Origin: Leucogyrophana mollusca
Taxonomy: Eukaryota > Basidiomycota > Agaricomycetes > Boletales
Reading direction: 5' to 3'
Length of the DNA stretch: 23,262 bases
Assembly: GCA_021014945.1 (NCBI GenBank)
Contig: MU266677.1
Location: 1 to 23,262 of the forward strand
Shown piece by piece: positions 1 through 9,272 of this stretch. The notes below the pieces were generated by a model. It had not been told where the DNA came from, did no database searches, and worked only from the letters and a program-made list of their open reading frames with translations. Each line of letters starts with the position of its first letter. Position 1 is the first letter of the stretch. Both the position numbers and the translations under genes were made by a program.

Positions 1-470
1 AAGTCCCCTGACCACTTACACTGTTCTTTTATGCATTCTCTGGCCGTCTGATGTACTTCAATGTATCCTTCACTTCTGCTTACCCATGTCTTCTCTACGC
101 TTTTTTGTTAGTTTCTTGTGCTGCACAAGCGCCTTGGGGCAATCTTAGTACTCTCTTATTTAGATTCAGCTTACTGCATTTGATTGTTGGCTTGCGCTTT
201 TTATCTGAAAGAGTGACTTGAACTTGTGCAAAGGACAGCTAAGTTGTTCAACAATTTCGGTTGAAGTCGACGTCACGTGAATTCGGGACTTCGCGAAAAA
301 CACACCGGCTTAACGGCGCTTGGCGGACTTCTCCGAGCCAAGTGCCGGTAAGACCCAATTAAGACATCTGTGATTTTCCTGATGTGGGTGTGCAGATGAG
401 CAAATCTTCGTCTGAGGAGATGGAATAGAGAAATCAAGGGAGTGGAGAGAGAAGGCAAGAAGGAAAGAGA
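1..470. other. Gene-poor left edge
   Basis: No gene is supported here. On the plus strand at 86-148 there is a 20-codon reading frame that begins MSSLRFFVSFLCC and looks like a signal peptide. It ends at a TAG directly after a possible GT donor, so it could be a first exon, but no continuing exon was found. On the minus strand, short open stretches between 270 and 390 follow the dehydrogenase-like remnant but do not match the expected next part of that family. Confidence 0.4.
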
Positions 471-474
471 ATGG

Positions 475-558
475 ATAACGGACACCCTGTCGCCCACACC
501 GAACTGAGAAACGCCCTCGCCCTCAGCCTCAACAGTCCCAGCAACCTTGTGTCGAGCA
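475..558 (-). pseudogene. Alcohol-dehydrogenase-like fragment (GroES region)
   Basis: About 28 codons on the minus strand read VAGTVEAEGEGVSQF followed by GVGDRVSV. This closely resembles the glycine-rich turn of the GroES-like domain of zinc-type alcohol dehydrogenases, usually written GHEVAGTVEAVGEGVSQFKVGDRV. The family oxidises or reduces alcohols and aldehydes with NAD(P). In place of the usual His-Glu the sequence has His-Lys, and neither the upstream catalytic cysteine region nor the downstream structural zinc cysteines are found in any frame nearby. The preceding 60 bases are shared with another locus at 12637-12697. The simplest reading is a relic or a captured exon. A coincidental frame is possible but unlikely given the length of the match. 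Confidence 0.38.
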
Positions 559-619
559 ACCCCGACGTCGAGGCGAATCGTGACCGTCAAGGCCAGGACT
601 GCACACCGCAGGTAACGAG

Positions 620-1249
620 TGACGGAGGCAGCAAATGGTCCCCGGGCGGTCGATATACAAGCTGTCGTTGATCTGCATAAATGGATAAGTTGGACGCACA
701 CTAGAAACCAAGGAAACCCGTACCAGTGATGTGTGTCCCACCACTACCAGTGGCCGCTGAGGGCAGGATCAAGTTAGAAAAGAAGAAAATTCAATCTCGA
801 GAAAAATATGAGATCCCGGGAGACGAACAACGACTTGTTGAGAGTCAAAGTCCAAAACACACGGGAAGTTGTCGAGGCTCGAGAATAAGTTGGTTCGCGA
901 TGCGGGTGCTAATCAACCAGACATAATCCAATTAAATAACGGCGCACCTCGGGCGCCTGGGCGGACCACGCAGCGGGCATAACACCCACACCCACGTATA
1001 GGTCGGCCGTATCGCCCACGTCTCGTCTACACAGGTCCTCGCTACGTCTACAGTCCCCCGACACATCGGACCGGGATGGCTCGCTCTATCCACGGGCGCT
1101 CAGTCCACCCGTCCTGACAGACCTCTGGCGACGGTCCTGGGATCAAAGCTCTGCGCACATCCTTGGGAAGCTCCCGCACGTGTCCTGCGATCGTTCGAAG
1201 CACCTACGCAGATCCTACGATCGAAGGCCCCCCCTCTCTAATTCAGCAC
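620..1249. other. Intergenic, no gene seen
   Basis: Both strands are broken into short frames without family resemblance. The stretch 940-1150 is GC-rich with many CG dinucleotides. It lies just 3' of the proline-rich gene that ends at 1250, so part of it is presumably that gene's 3' untranslated region. Confidence 0.4.
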
Positions 1250-3428
1250 TTAGCAAACAACACATCCCTCCGCCGTCTCCGTCTTCGTCAGGCGCGCGCC
1301 GAGCTGGGCGCGGAGCGTTCCGTTGGGCATGAGGTACGGGGAGTTGCTAGGGGGAAGGAGGGGTTAGTAAGAGCGCAAGGCCAGGGCGGGGGTGAAGACA
1401 GGGCGAGCATTAAGAAAATGCGCGCGTCGTACGAGGGCGAGGGCGAGCGAGCGATACCACGGAAGAAGACCACTCACTCAAAAACAAGCCCCCGCGTCCC
1501 CTCCTCTCCCAGCGGTGCGACAACCTTGCTGATGCATGGGACACCGGCCTCGGTCCAGGTCTCGGACTTGAGCGCAGTCGCGGGTTGTTGGGATGCTGTA
1601 TGCGCGGATTAGTAAAGGAGGGAGATGTCAAAGGGTGGGGGGACGCAGCAAGAAAACACGCGCACTCACCGATATCACCGCCCTTAGCCCTATATGCCAG
1701 CTTGTGCTTCCCCGAGCTGAGGGGGACAACGATCGCGTTTTCCGGCGGAGACGACGCCGTGGCGAGGGAGAGGGAGGATGCGGATGTGAAGTCGAAGGGT
1801 TCCCCGCCCGCGTTCCCTGGACCTAGACTTGGATTCCCAAAACCCGGAGTTGTAGAAGAATGGCGAGGAGCGACGGGAACCTCGACGACGAGCTGCGCAT
1901 CGACGTACGTCGGCGGGCTGTGTTCGAGGAGCGTGAGCACGACGTGCCACGTTTCTGCGATCGTCGAGGGTCAACACCGTGGCTCATTTCGAAAAGTGGC
2001 GCGTGCGCACCTTTGCCCTTCTTCTTCGGGGTCGGGGTGGACGAAGGCACGGACGGCGCGATGATCGTCAACGTCCACAGGCGGCCACTTGCAATGAAAT
2101 CCACCCCTACGCGCCCCACTATGCGCATCCGTCTGTGCCACAGAGCAATATCGACGATGGCGACGAACGCGCCTTCTGTGCCGAAGTTGCGGACGTGCAC
2201 GTCGTCCGTCACTTGTGTGTTTGCGAAAAGCGCATCTGTTGCTGCAGGGTGTAAATGCGATGTCGGTTAGTGAGTGCATACATGAGATATTCGGGACAAA
2301 ATATAATCGACCAACACAATAACACGCCAGGGCGGGATGCTCACCTGTTTTTGCCCCGGCCTCGCCCCCGAGCCCATGAAATGGGGCCCTCTTTCCCCTC
2401 AGCGCGGCGAACAGCGCCTGGTTCGACGTCGCGAGACAGGCGTGCTGGAGGTCAGATATCGTCTCGGGCATGAGCGGGGCGGCGTAGCGGAGGAGCGCAG
2501 GGAGGAGGTCGGCGCGGTGTGCGTGCGGGCCGTGGTGAGGCTCCTGTCGCTGGATGACGGCCCAGTAGAGCGGAGTGTGGTCGGCGATGGAGGGCTCTTG
2601 GAGGAGGGCGGAGAGGGAGAGGGATTTGTGTGGCGCGCAGGCGTCGAGGCACGCGGCGAGGGTGGAGGCGGGGTTGGGGCGGGGGCTATCTCTGTGGTGA
2701 CTCGAATCCTGCGTGGGGAGAAGCGTAGACTCGGGTGAAGAGGAATCGGGGTGAGAAGGGATGACGAGCTCGTGGATCGTAGCCAGGACGGAGGCGCGGG
2801 TCTGTTTCAGGCTGGGGCGGGAGGTGGCCGTTCCGAGTGAGAGGATGGACAGCCAGGAGCTGGTCTTACGCGGGAGGGTAGGGCGGAGTGCGGGTGAAGG
2901 CGGATGCGATGGCACAAGGGTCGAGTCCTGGGTTGGTGGCGAAGACAAGTGGGCAGTACCACTGGCTGGCGGCGGTGGCGGGGAAACGTCGATATCTGGC
3001 TGTGGTGGTGGTGGTGGTGGTGGTGGTGGTGGTGGTGGTGGTGGTGGTGGTAATTGCGAGCGGGACGATGAAGCTGATGTGCCCGGCGATGATGGCGGCG
3101 GCGGCAATGACTTGTGCACCGCTAATTCTACATGGGCGCCATTACCACTGCCCTCAGCATCTAGCGCCGATGGCTCAGCCCCAGCCCTAGTCGTCGCCGT
3201 CAAGTCCGACACTGTACTCCCGCTATCCGTCATGTCTCCATCTCCATCTCCACCTCCCACTGGAGCTGGAATTGGAGCTTTCTCGTCGCTGGCCTCGAAG
3301 AACTCCGAGGGCGTGTACGACGGAGGTGCGGTGGTCAGTGTCGTGGGAGAGCGGTATAGGTTGAACGTGGTTGCCTGGCTAGTAGACGGAGCACTGGGCG
3401 AGTCGGGGAGCTTGTTGTCGACAATCAT
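1250..3428 (-). CDS. Proline-rich 604-residue protein, ankyrin-like middle, CVVC C-terminus
   Basis: Five exons fit perfectly in phase: 3428-2345, 2241-2011, 1954-1670, 1595-1478 and 1346-1250, with introns of 103, 56, 74 and 131 nt. All introns have GT-AG ends. The protein starts MIVDNKLPDS and has a PPSY (PPxY-type) motif at residues 35-38. Pure prolines fill residues 127-142, followed by further Ser/Pro-rich sequence. Around residues 270-350 is a helical, ankyrin-like part (DHTPLYWAVIQ, DLLPALLRYA). After the first intron comes a beta-rich part (FVAIVDIALWHRRMRI, LWTLTIIAP, WHVVLTLLEHSPPTYVDAQL). The last residues are CVVC, which has the form of a CaaX prenylation box, so membrane anchoring is possible. 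I do not recognise the family and assign no function. The last intron is the least certain: reading through it stops the protein at VFE. PPxY motifs often bind WW domains of Nedd4/Rsp5 ligases, which is only a hint here. Confidence 0.75.
3003..3050 (-). repeat. Coding (CCA)16 microsatellite
   Basis: Sixteen uninterrupted CCA codons on the minus strand (GGT repeats on the plus strand) encode prolines 127-142 of the proline-rich protein. Because the codons are identical rather than mixed, the tract is a true trinucleotide microsatellite and its length can change in frame by slippage. Confidence 0.97.
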
Positions 3429-3658
3429 CGTCTCTGGGCGGGATGTAGGGACGACAGTTATTTGGGTATAAGTACTGAAGTTTTAAGATGGTGTTCACTG
3501 TTTTGACACCTGAACTGAAACTGCGGAATTCTCATCGTCGCGGTGACCCTTTACCGCAGTGCACTGCGGCCCGGGTCGCTGGGTCGCCACTGCTGCCACG
3601 GCGGGCTGTGGCGTGATGGTGTTGCGAGTAGTGACTGAACATAAGTAGGTCCGGTTAA

Positions 3659-3803
3659 TTAAATAACCCTCTCATACCTCGAATCAACTTCTTCTCGAAT
3701 CTCGAGTGACATCTTGCCGTGCGGGTCGGACTTGAGTCTCAACAAATTGTTGTTCGTCTGGCGGAACGCAAGCAAATCATCAACTTCAAGCTGGGACACG
3801 CCC
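3659..3803 (-). CDS. Possible terminal exon of unknown gene
   Basis: A 145-nt block on the minus strand follows a good acceptor (TTTTGCACAG) and ends in TAA. It encodes 47 residues, beginning GVSQLEVDDLLAFRQTNNN and continuing through LRLKSDPHGK to EVDSRYERVI. The composition (Leu, Asp, Glu, Arg, Asn in a helical pattern) looks like real protein and differs from the random frames around it. A donor at 3854 (CGCACT/GTATTA) would give a 51-nt intron, and an open frame continues upstream to about 3975, but no start codon is settled. The block lies just outside the duplicated segment, 3' of DUF6533 copy A. It could be a separate small gene or a truncated neighbour. I do not recognise a family. 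Confidence 0.3.
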
Positions 3804-4022
3804 CTGTGCAAAAGGAGCAAGATGACTTATTCGATGTAGCCCGGGGAATAATACAGTGCGGCAACGCAGGTCGAACGCGCATTTCGGGTGATTCCATGAC
3901 CATAGTCGACAAATATCGTACCGTACCGAAGGTAAAACGCTAATAGTTCAAGCCTATTTACAGGATAACTCTCGAATTGCTCCAGGGGCCGCCATGCAGT
4001 TTCTATCGCATCTCATAGCATT

Positions 4023-5738
4023 CTAGCTCACGTCAGCCGCCACCACTTCGATATCCCTTAGCCCAATCCCTCCGGCTCCCGAGACATCTCCCAGCTCTAT
4101 CGCTTCCGTATCACCCGGCGGGGCGTCACAGTCCCCATTTGCTTCGTCTTGCTCTGGTATGCTCCCGAGCCCAGCAACGGCAAGGAGGTCCAGTTGTCTT
4201 GCGACCTCGGCGCTCAGATCAGCAGTTGAGAACGTGCTAGACTTCAACCCGCGAAGGTTGAGCACGAGGCGCTGGCCGGTCACCGAGAGGAGCGGAAAGG
4301 CGAACCTACAAGATATGGAACGAATAAAGACAATTAGCCTCGTCCGACTATAAACCGAGGGAAACTTACCCTTTCGAAAGCATGTTTCTAGGGTCCTGCG
4401 CTCCCATGGTCACAGATAGCTGAGCGAATAGAATGCAAGTACTTACGTCCGGAAAGGCAACACTAACAACAAAAGAAATCCGTCAATTCGCATGAATAAC
4501 TGTTTCCGGAGTGAACACTTACAATGCTGCTACAGTGAAGGCATCCGTAAAGATGCTGGCCTACATGAGTGTTCAGAGACATCCCCCGGCATCCTTCGAG
4601 CCGCTTACCATGAAGAAAGCAATTGCTAAAGGCCAAACGATCATTCGTGGTGCTCGCGGCAAGAGGTGTGAAATGCTTACCATCTCCGTATAGGGATCTG
4701 AGAAGGTGCGAAGGATACAGCTGACGCTGTCTTCGGGAATAACTGTACAAAGATCGCATTGTAATCACGAACATCGCTGTGTCTAGGAAAAAGCTATGCC
4801 AAGTGTGCTGCGTGAGGAAACTGTTCATAACAATGATAGCAAGACAGCACCTGCCTCGCTGCATAGGCCAGCCACTACCGCAAATTCTGATGAGCTCTCG
4901 CGCAAAGAAAGGTCCGACTCACAACATAGTCTTCAAAGACCATCTGGTTAGCAAGACTGTCACCAGAATCAACTGATCTTACCAGGTGAATATCCGGTGC
5001 ATATACCAGAAACCATCGTGTCCTGGCCCTGAACGTCTACAAAATGAGACATGATTAGTACAATGCAGCGCTGAGTCAAAACAGTGACAGACATGGCTTC
5101 TTCCCCAGTCCAAGATTGAATATCACAATCAAGAACACCACGTAAATGGCATACAGTACTCCTAGCCAAACGGCAACCGCCCTTCGACAACCCCATATTG
5201 CCCATGCGCGCATCAGCACAAGAACTAGTGGATACCCTCGTGAGCGATGAAACGCTGTGAAGTGGATATCGCTCACTGTGAATAGACTCGATGGCAACGA
5301 CTGTGAATGTAGTAGTAAACAAGCGGAATGCCGAACAAAACTGACGTTGGTTGAGTGGTTATTGACGTGGTTCATGATGGGCCGCGTACCGATGGTACGC
5401 CGTGACCCACGATCTCAAACTCCTCCAGTCCAATGAGCCCGTTCCCTAAGATGTTTACGTAGCGATTGAGCAGATATGTGATCTTCACCACGCCCCATGG
5501 TGCGTTCCATATGTATTGGATCTGCAGAGAAAGATAACGACCATTGGTTAACCTGGCCTAACTGCAGGATCTCACCTCGTCGTCGAGTGTCAGAAAGTAG
5601 TCATAGAAGAGAAATCCACGCGATGAAGCGATAAAGCACCTACGGTGGAATGAGCAAGACAGTCGATGAACGTGAAACACTAGTCACCTACTTCCGAATC
5701 CACACGTACTCCGCGAACAGTACTGGTGAAATTGACAT
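4023..5738 (-). CDS. DUF6533-type multi-pass membrane protein, copy A
   Basis: Thirteen exons joined at GT-AG introns give about 334 residues starting MSISPVLFAEY. Residues 17-60 match the DUF6533 signature: FLFYDYFLTLDDE, then IQYIWNAPWGVVKITYLL. Family-typical blocks follow in order: GLIGLEEFEIVGHG, ILVLMRAWAIWGCRR, AMFVITMRSLYSYSR, LYPSHLLRSLYGDAIAFFM, DPRNMLSKG and LLSVTGQRLVLNLRGLKS, then a charged cytoplasmic-type tail. Several hydrophobic helices indicate an integral membrane protein, and the family has a seven-helix-like layout. No biochemical function is established. Exons 9 (4609-4625, 17 nt) and 11 (4447-4462, 16 nt) are micro-exons. The phase agrees at every junction and no stop interrupts the model, so the gene appears intact. 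The central exons (about 4850-5100) are the least certain. The paralogue at 9390-11103 shares the exon plan. Confidence 0.88.
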
Positions 5739-5759
5739 TTAAGAGGGCGCGTCCTGACT

Positions 5760-6530
5760 GGGAGAAAACGCGTTCAATGAACGAGTTATGACCGAGAAAA
5801 CCGCTGGCAGGGTCATCTTCAGGCTCCGATGCCACTCCCACTGCACGTTAGTGTCAGTGCGGAGGGTAGAAGTACTTTGCATTGATTCAATATCACGACG
5901 ACAAAGTAACGTCAGTTGGTTAACCCCATTTTGTCTTAATTGTGTTGCCCTCGCATTCAGACTTACGTGTAGTCGGGGTGAGTTATAATTTATAGTTACC
6001 GGTGCGTTAGTTCGCAAATGCGTTCCGTGTTCGATGATCTGCGGGAAGACGCCTGCGGATCCAGCGCGGGTCGGGCGTCCGTGGGTATGGGTGCCTTTGG
6101 GTGTGGGTGTGCGGGCGGGTACAGTCACTTCCAATGAAGCTCCGGGTGACCCATAGGTGTCCACGGGTGACGCGGCGGCATTTCTTGGGCCTGACATCTT
6201 CTGATGTATGCGTACATATGACCCGACGGTAGCTGCGGATCAGTATGTTTGTCGATACCCATTGAATCGATCCTTCTACTCCATGGACCATGGCCCCCGA
6301 CACCCAACAACCCCAATTCTGTTTTGGCCTGTTTTGGCTTTTCCTCGTCAAACAAGACCTCCATCATTCTGTGGTTGTTGATCATCTGCTGCAGGTTGGG
6401 TTGCGAGAATCTGCTTCAGCCGTTCTCTTCAGTGATAGCGAGTACTTTTTCCAAGTTCATTAGTCGTCAGAGGATAGATATGGCAGGCGTTTATGGGTCA
6501 GAACTCAGAAGAATACTTCGCCACAGATAA
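5760..6530. other. Upstream region of copy A, G-rich
   Basis: This is the 5' flank of the membrane-protein gene and is partly conserved in copy B, so it may hold its promoter. It contains a G-run array at 6068-6119 and further GGGTGAC-type motifs to about 6175. Long minus-strand frames here read as low-complexity His/Pro/Thr peptides and are taken as noise from the GGGT/ACCC repeats, not as exons. Confidence 0.5.
6068..6119 (+). repeat. GGG-run array, possible G-quadruplex
   Basis: Eight GGG runs fall within about 52 bases on the plus strand (GCGGGTCGGGCGTCC, then GTGGGTATGGG, TTTGGGTGTGGG and GCGGGCGGG). The matching place in copy B (11388-11435) has only about four runs. The array lies about 330-380 bp upstream of the start codon of copy A, on the template side. 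Confidence 0.7.
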
Positions 6531-6615
6531 CCCACCGAATAAGATGCTCGACCATCCCACCGAATAAGATGGGATAACTCACCGAATAAGAGGGAAGTAT
6601 AAGATGCTCGACCAT
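6531..6615. repeat. Short degenerate tandem repeat
   Basis: CACCGAATAAGATG occurs at 6533-6546 and 6558-6571, and a variant CACCGAATAAGAGG begins at 6580. AAGATGCTCGACCAT occurs at 6541-6555 and again exactly 60 bases later at 6601-6615. The array begins exactly where the similarity between the two duplicated copies ends. Confidence 0.85.
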
Positions 6616-7317
6616 TAAGCTCAATAGTTATAGTGGTTGACGGAGGCTGCGTGGAGCACGAAAACCCACGTTGTACCCACGTTAGAAGGCAGCTGTTCCG
6701 AACCTACCACCTATCATTGACTCTGGCTTGGACAGTCGACCCTCGGGATCATTCTTACAATTGCTTGGACTGTTGTATCCACCAGTCCGCCTCTTACACG
6801 CCGATACCACAACTCGTTATTCATGACATCGCTCAGTCCCGGCATACAAGCGTGTCGCCAGCCTATGCGTCTCATAATCCTTCTGCAAAAAGTACGGAAC
6901 GCGCCAAGAGAGAGAGAGCGGATGAATGAGGTTGGGAGGGTTCAAGCGGCTTTGTGGATGCGAGAGCGACCTATCAAGCTTCAAGTTCTTCCTTTCAGCT
7001 GTCGAGAAAGTGCTCGTAGTAGTGGCCAGAACTTGCAACTTCGCAGGTGACGCTGGGAGTCCAAGGCATACGGAGCGAACCATCACGAAGGCCGAACCTG
7101 GTCAAAGTTTTTGAAAGAAGATATTCTTGTTCGCAGGGTAGAGTAATAGTAACCGGAGCAAAGAGCCAGGGACGCGCCGTGAAAAGGACACATAAGGATA
7201 CACTACCAAGTGTCCCTTCACAAACATCGCCTCCATCGACTTGGAGATCGCCCTCACTGCTACCCGCTGTATCACCTAGACCCTTCAAAAGCTGTCCCCG
7301 CCGCCGTCACAAAACCT
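6616..7317. other. Spacer without recognised gene
   Basis: Frames of up to about 100 codons exist on both strands but none shows family resemblance. The plus strand from 7150 to 7317 is open and rich in Ser, Pro and Arg. It could hold an earlier exon of the gene placed at 7318, but no start or donor could be fixed. Confidence 0.35.
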
Positions 7318-7805
7318 ATGCAACGTGTACCGGGGAACTCAACTCAACATCCATATGCGCCATTTGATGACCGTCGTGCTCACCTCCCGGGCCCAGTCGG
7401 CGACGCTGTAAGCTCCCCCCCCCCCTCCCTGACCACAGAATACTGAACGGCACCACCACTCCAACCGTCCGAATCCACTACGATTAGCCCCGGAGCCTGC
7501 AACTACAGCTCGATATCGCGCGCGTGTCAAAGAGCATACACCAGACCCAAGCGTCGCTCTCCAGACTCAAGGTACTCCACACCTTGTTACTAGCGCGCTG
7601 CTTGCTCCAGGAGGCGGACGTGGAGTCCGCGCAAGCCAGAAGTGCGAACGAGGAAATCGGGAGGATACGGCAGCGCATGATGGACGCGGGCATAGCCGTG
7701 CGTCCGACGAGACCCAACGACGGGTCCCTGCTCAACGCATTGGCGGGGCTCGATGCAGGGGAGTTGCTGGCGCAAGCAGCTCCTCCGTTTCCGCGGCCAG
7801 CCTGA
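7318..7805 (+). CDS. Small coiled-coil-type protein, two exons
   Basis: Exon 1 (7318-7407, 30 codons) and exon 2 (7488-7805) join in phase across an 80-nt intron with GTAAGC and GATTAG ends. They give 135 residues starting MQRVPGNSTQHPYAPFDD. Exon 2 is strongly helical: LQLQLDIARVSKSIHQTQ, then LKVLHTLLLARCLLQEAD and SANEEIGRIRQRMMDAGIAV. It ends in a Pro/Ala tail (AAPPFPRPA). Heptad spacing of Leu, Ile and Met suggests a coiled coil. The family is not recognised. The gene lies in the unique spacer between the two duplicated copies. The start is chosen as the only in-frame ATG. The reading frame stays open upstream to a TGA near 7180, so a longer N-terminus is possible. Confidence 0.48.
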
Positions 7806-8832
7806 TGGCTCCATTCGTCCGTTCTGATCTGTATGTGTCGTCCTTTCTGTGCTTTCGGTGACTCGATCAGCCATAACGTAGCGCAATCATTGGCCCAGAT
7901 GCCCCCCAATCCCAAACGCGTTCTTATTCAAGGATCGTTGGCCTCCGAGTTGTATATTCGTCGACAGTGCATAATCATAGTGTAGTTGTAGCGTGCTGAA
8001 CCTCTCACGCAGTTATTCTAACCTGGATCATTATTGCGCGGAAATATCTGGGCTGGACAAGACGTCTCACAGGAGATGGAGAAGTAGCTATGCGGTAGGT
8101 TCGAGAGCACTAATATTGCGGTTCCCTTCGAGCGCTAGGAGCAACAAACGCCATCGTGCAGTCCGAGGGGGCGACGGAATCAGCCTGACGACCGTACAGG
8201 GATTTCTCGAGTGCTGTAGAATCGCACCCCCGCTGCGTGACGTGAATTGCACCCCCGAGATGATGTATGTGTCTCGGCCTTACCCTGCGAAGCGCGGGAG
8301 ACGACGAGCAGAGGCGCAACAACCTTTGCATAAATAAACAGGGGCTGCCAACGCCGGGCTCTGGCTCTTGGCGCCGTGACGGCGGGCTGCATGACCCGGC
8401 CCTGATTGTTAGGATCTAGCACGCCGCCCCCCGTCCCGAGATGGAGTCGCGTTATTAGTCTCCCGTGGGCCGTGTAGAAGGAAGACAGCCAGCCGTTCTT
8501 GGACTCAGGGCAACGCGCACTTCGACCAGCTTTCAAATTCCCACAGGCCTTTCCGTACCCCGGCATTGGTGTTGAGCGCATCACCTGGCAGCGGCAGTGC
8601 TGGCCCTCCTGCAAGTGCGTGGTCACATGATGCGTCGACACGTCTCGTCAACCCAGTGTCGACGCTTCTAGTTCAGGGACCCTGTGTCACGATTCTTGTT
8701 GCTCAGCACGCCTCTTCCCCACGTTTACCATGTGATATTTACTTCGATCGCGAGTGCCAATTGAACCTCTCGTTTCAATCCAGACCTGTACATTGTTGGC
8801 GAATCCAAGTGCATACAACAATATACGGGCCA
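7806..8832. other. Spacer without recognised gene
   Basis: Frames of up to 153 codons on both strands read as low-information sequence and share no family pattern. They are treated as chance. Nothing else supportable was seen. Confidence 0.35.
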
Positions 8833-9272
8833 TCAATAAGCCAGCCAGACGTGGTCAAATGCAATGTTCTCGACGTCGCTACCATGTGCTTGCAGCCACT
8901 CCCGTGCCCCCTTCTCTCTTGTAAGTGACTGGCACAGGGACACTTTATTGCTGAGTGACGAGGATAGCGTCTGACTCGAGTGGAGGACTGTAGATCCATT
9001 TCCCATAGTGGCATAAAGGGCGGTTCTATACTGTGACACCACAAGGGGATAGATAATAATGCAGCTACTGTGATTTTGGGAACGAGAGCGGCAGTCTTGC
9101 GCTCAACCCATGCGAGTAGTTGGTCGCGAGGGATGATAATACCGGAGATTTGTATACTAACCCACTGCAGGATTCCCATGGGTAGCGAATACAATGAGAT
9201 GCGGTCCAGTCTAGGACAGACAGGATGGTGATGACGCACGCCGACGCGCAATTCAGGCGACTCCATGAGCAT
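8833..9272 (-). CDS. Possible small gene beside copy B
   Basis: Exon 1 (9272-9069) and exon 2 (9030-8833) join in phase across a 38-nt GT-AG intron and give 133 residues starting MLMESPELRVGVR. The middle reads ISGIIIPRDQLLAWVERKT and the end reads GAREWLQAHGSDVENIAFDH followed by VWLAY. The exon 2 frame looks helical and protein-like. The intron is shorter than usual and the family is unknown. The start codon lies inside the duplicated segment, but the rest lies outside it. If real, the gene acquired its 5' end from the duplicated DNA. A chance frame cannot be excluded. Confidence 0.3.

Larger units (their letters stand above)
3868..6538. repeat. Segmental duplication, copy A
   Basis: This segment is a diverged direct copy of about 9232-11757. 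Matching runs start near 3868 (GACCATAGTCGACAA versus GAGCATAGTTGACAA) and include the whole membrane-protein gene and its upstream region. They stop near CCACAGATAACCCACCGA at 6521-6538, which has its partner at 11740-11757. Copy A is about 145 bp longer, mainly because of a G-rich insertion near 6070-6150 and extra sequence near 6330-6400. Confidence 0.92.

Noticed and set aside
2761..3471. 236-codon plus-strand frame with polyglycine
   Set aside because: It is antisense to the proline-rich gene; the glycine run is the complement of the CCA microsatellite.
4861..4862. A GC-AG intron in copy A replacing a GT-AG intron in copy B
   Set aside because: Suggested by one alignment of the central exons, but the preceding exon then runs into a stop in both copies. 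A different exon 7 (EFAVVAGLCSE) with normal GT donors fits both copies in phase.
5739..6197. 152-codon minus-strand frame just upstream of the copy A start
   Set aside because: It reads through GGGT/ACCC repeat DNA and gives low-complexity His/Pro/Thr peptide; the copy B counterpart is different, so it is not a conserved N-terminal exon.
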